Assembly (NCBI GenBank): GCA_017451665.1
Contig: JAFTNX010000099.1
Span: 1-6,098 of the forward strand
DNA length: 6,098 nt
Reading direction: 5' to 3'
Source of the DNA: Oscillospiraceae bacterium
GTDB lineage: Bacteria; Bacillota; Clostridia; Oscillospirales; Ruminococcaceae
Shown: positions 4,227 through 6,098 of the stretch, in pieces
Position numbering within the stretch: the stretch's first letter is position 1
How the letters are laid out: each line of letters starts with the position of its first letter
The notes under the pieces: model-generated
What the model was told of the DNA's origin: nothing
Seen by the model: only the letters and a program-made list of their open reading frames with translations
The model's database searches: none
Made by a program: the position numbers and the translations under genes

Positions 4227-6098
4227 TTAATTTACAATAAGAGTTGCCGAGCCGTATGCCTTGATTGGATTTCCATTTTCGTCGTATTCCGTAGTGTATC
4301 TCACCATAAACGGAATTCTGTCAGCTGTAAGAGGAACAACAGCTTCAAAATCGCCCTCGCCCTTTTCCAGCTTTTTCATCCAGTCGTGATACATATCATA
4401 GGTTTCCATAGGGAAAATCCCCTGCTCGTATAACGGCTCAGGATAGTTTCTCACAAGTGCAGGAAGCCCCAAATCTCTCATACATCTGAAACAAGGTCGC
4501 ATTTCCTTTGTGGCAATTGTGTATTCCCAGAAGTAAACCTTTGCCTGTTCAATGGCAGTCTTGAAATGCTTTTCCTTTTCTTCAAAATCGCTGATACGCT
4601 TTCTTTCGGAAGTTATATTTCTAATCATAGCATAGAAAAGATAACTGTTATCGCTCTTGCCAATCATTCTGGCATTTGTTCTGATAACCATTTCCTCAGC
4701 CCCACAACAGGACGAAGAAATAACTCTTACAGTTTCGCACTCCTGCTCCTCGCCTGTGCTGATAGCCTTTTTAAGCATATCAAAATAGATTTCGGTATTC
4801 TCCTTGTCAAAAAATCTCATCGGGTCGTCCTTGATAAGGTCGTTTTCAGTAAGATTCATACAAAGCTCCTGAAGGTATTTCTTGTTTACCCTCAGCACCT
4901 CTACCTTTTCACCGTCAAACTCGAATATCGCTGCCCCACCTACATAATTGTTGAATATAAGTGTTTCCTGGGATTTCGGACTCCAGAAATTCAAAGCGTC
5001 AAGAGAATCAATAAGATTCATCTGCGAAATAGCCATACCGATGTAGCTTGAACTTACAAGCTCTCTGTATTTTTCCTCGCTAAGAGGCTTTGAATATAAA
5101 AATCCCTGAATGTATTCGCAACCGATGCTTGTTAAAAAGTCAGCCTGAGAAATATTCTCAACGCCCTCAGCTATAACAGGAATTCTCAGCCATTTAGCCA
5201 TTCTTACGACAGAACTTAAAATCGTGCCACCCTTGTTTGACTTGTTGTCCTCTCTCAAGAACTGCATATCAAGCTTTATGGTGTCAAGCTCTAATTCTTT
5301 TAATACGTTAAGCGAAGAATATCCGCTGCCAAAATCGTCCATTTCAACAATGTACCCTGCATCGTGAAGCTTTTCAATAACCTCATTTGTGTGCTGACCG
5401 TTTCCTAAAATAGCAGATTCCGTAATCTCAACTCTCAGATACCTTACAGGCACACCATACTTTTCTCTGATTGCCTCAAGTCTTTCAACAAAATCAGGCA
5501 TAAATATATCATACCTTGAAAAGTTTGTTGAAATCGGCACAATGGCAGTTTTCTTGTCAATACAGTCTTTAAGGAAAATACAAACCTGCTCAAAAACATA
5601 AAGGTCAAGGTTTGTAATAAACCCGTTCTTTTCAAAAATCGGAATAAACGCTGCCGGTGGAATAATTCCCTTTTCAGGGTGATTCCATCTTACAAGTGCC
5701 TCAGCACCTATGAGCATTCCCGTAGAATGATTGTACTGTGGCTGATAATGGACTATAAACTGCTTTTCGGAAAGCGCCATAGCCATCATTCCAACAATTT
5801 CCTGTTCGCCGAGCATATCCTTTCGGATTTCTTCGGTGAATACCCCATATCTGTTTGTGTAGCTGCCCTTAACAGCCGACTGCGCAAGAATAGCTCTGTC
5901 AATCATAGATTCACAGGAAAGCTTTTCGCCGTTTGTAACATAAACACCTGCGTTGAATGTAATTTCAAAAGGCAAATCATATGCCGAAATCGCCTCAAAA
6001 ATAACATCAATAACCTTTTGTGGAGTAACCTCCATTGTGTTTATAAACAAAACAAATCTGTCAGAACCTATTCTGCAACCACAGTCGTTATGCCTGAT
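4227..6098 (-). CDS. c-di-GMP phosphodiesterase: degenerate GGDEF, EAL, two PAS-like domains; N-terminus beyond window
   Basis: The frame is open to the right edge, giving 623 visible residues. It begins inside a GGDEF domain: RIGSDRFVLF at residues 9-18, where the signature is GSDRF, so cyclase activity is unlikely. The EAL domain covers about 100-345 and keeps the catalytic set: E133-A-L, N192 (STNFSR), E224 (EITES), D254-D255 (MDDFGSGYSS), K275, E311 (AEGVE) and Q331 (QGFLYSKPL). It should hydrolyse c-di-GMP. Two PAS-like folds follow, about 380-500 and 510-623, joined by a helical linker (RNITSERKRISDFEEKEKHF). The second begins with a KVYFWEYT strand and carries a CFRC motif. The protein ends in SATLIVN, soon after the last PAS strand, and its stop codon touches the inverted repeat. 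There is no cyclase domain after the PAS pair. It is convergent with the antibiotic operon, so co-transcription is not expected. Confidence 0.92.
   Translation of the reverse strand: MRHNDCGCRIGSDRFVLFINTMEVTPQKVIDVIFEAISAYDLPFEITFNAGVYVTNGEKLSCESMIDRAILAQSAVKGSYTNRYGVFTEEIRKDMLGEQEIVGMMAMALSEKQFIVHYQPQYNHSTGMLIGAEALVRWNHPEKGIIPPAAFIPIFEKNGFITNLDLYVFEQVCIFLKDCIDKKTAIVPISTNFSRYDIFMPDFVERLEAIREKYGVPVRYLRVEITESAILGNGQHTNEVIEKLHDAGYIVEMDDFGSGYSSLNVLKELELDTIKLDMQFLREDNKSNKGGTILSSVVRMAKWLRIPVIAEGVENISQADFLTSIGCEYIQGFLYSKPLSEEKYRELVSSSYIGMAISQMNLIDSLDALNFWSPKSQETLIFNNYVGGAAIFEFDGEKVEVLRVNKKYLQELCMNLTENDLIKDDPMRFFDKENTEIYFDMLKKAISTGEEQECETVRVISSSCCGAEEMVIRTNARMIGKSDNSYLFYAMIRNITSERKRISDFEEKEKHFKTAIEQAKVYFWEYTIATKEMRPCFRCMRDLGLPALVRNYPEPLYEQGIFPMETYDMYHDWMKKLEKGEGDFEAVVPLTADRIPFMVRYTTEYDENGNPIKAYGSATLIVN

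Larger units (their letters stand above)
3953..4227. repeat. 275-bp imperfect inverted-repeat element between convergent genes, probable bidirectional terminator
   Basis: The whole gap between the kinase stop (3949) and the stop of the EAL gene (4229) is one inverted repeat centred near 4088/4089. The ends 3953-3973 and 4207-4227 pair over 21 positions with only two G-U pairs. Segments 3957-3995 and the reverse complement of 4185-4223 match at 31 of 39 positions. Similarity continues through the arms to a perfect central palindrome. Each arm also holds its own hairpin, so the element can fold as one long foldback or as a closing stem with three branches. T7 at 4222-4228 follows the right arm, and A6 at 3953-3958 gives the same signal on the other strand, fitting termination both ways. 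The size and form resemble a MITE or REP-like dispersed repeat. No transposase gene is present, and no clear target duplication can be read in the AT-rich flanks. Confidence 0.85.

Noticed and set aside
4566..5051. Plus-strand open frame opposite the PAS region of the EAL gene
   Set aside because: It is an antisense shadow; the minus strand encodes the clear multidomain protein.
6048..6050. TTG as start codon of the EAL gene
   Set aside because: The frame stays open to the right edge and the upstream codons encode the degenerate GGDEF motif, so the gene is simply cut by the window.

Overview
The window looks like a chromosomal segment from a low-GC Firmicute, most likely a gut-type clostridium (Oscillospiraceae/Lachnospiraceae-like). 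The grounds are AT-rich DNA, strong AGGAGG-type ribosome sites, consensus sigma-A promoters, and a lantibiotic/bacitracin-type transporter operon of a layout common in Clostridia. The assignment is by gene content and style only; nothing in the window fixes a species.

Layout. (1) Positions 1-510, minus strand: the first 170 residues of a ZIP-family metal transporter that runs off the left edge. (2) Positions 511-613: a compact divergent promoter region with back-to-back -35 boxes. (3) Positions 614-3949, plus strand: a four-gene peptide-antibiotic sensing/detoxification operon. It runs OmpR-type response regulator, ABC ATPase (BcrA/LanF-like), ABC-2 type permease (BcrB/LanE-G-like), then a one-membrane-segment histidine kinase. 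(4) Positions 3953-4227: a 275-bp near-symmetrical inverted repeat that fills the gap between convergent genes and folds into a closing stem plus three hairpins. (5) Positions 4227-6098, minus strand: a c-di-GMP protein with a degenerate GGDEF end, an intact EAL domain and two C-terminal PAS-like domains; its 5' end lies beyond the right edge.

How it may work together (inference). The regulator has its own strong promoter. The gap before the ATPase gene carries two tandem 23-bp repeats, each with TTAAC and TTTACC half-sites 11-12 bp apart, just upstream of a good -10 but poor -35. This is the usual look of a promoter switched on by an OmpR-family regulator. The kinase gene lies downstream of this switch, so induction would raise the kinase as well as the transporter (positive feedback). 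The kinase has no extracellular sensor domain and may read the signal through the membrane or through the transporter.

The main oddities are: an in-frame TGA at codon 125 of the ATPase, between Walker A and the signature motif, with everything after it intact in the same frame; and the large palindromic element. The element's two arms have diverged in ways that keep the local hairpins paired, and many outer-stem differences become G-U pairs in plus-strand RNA.
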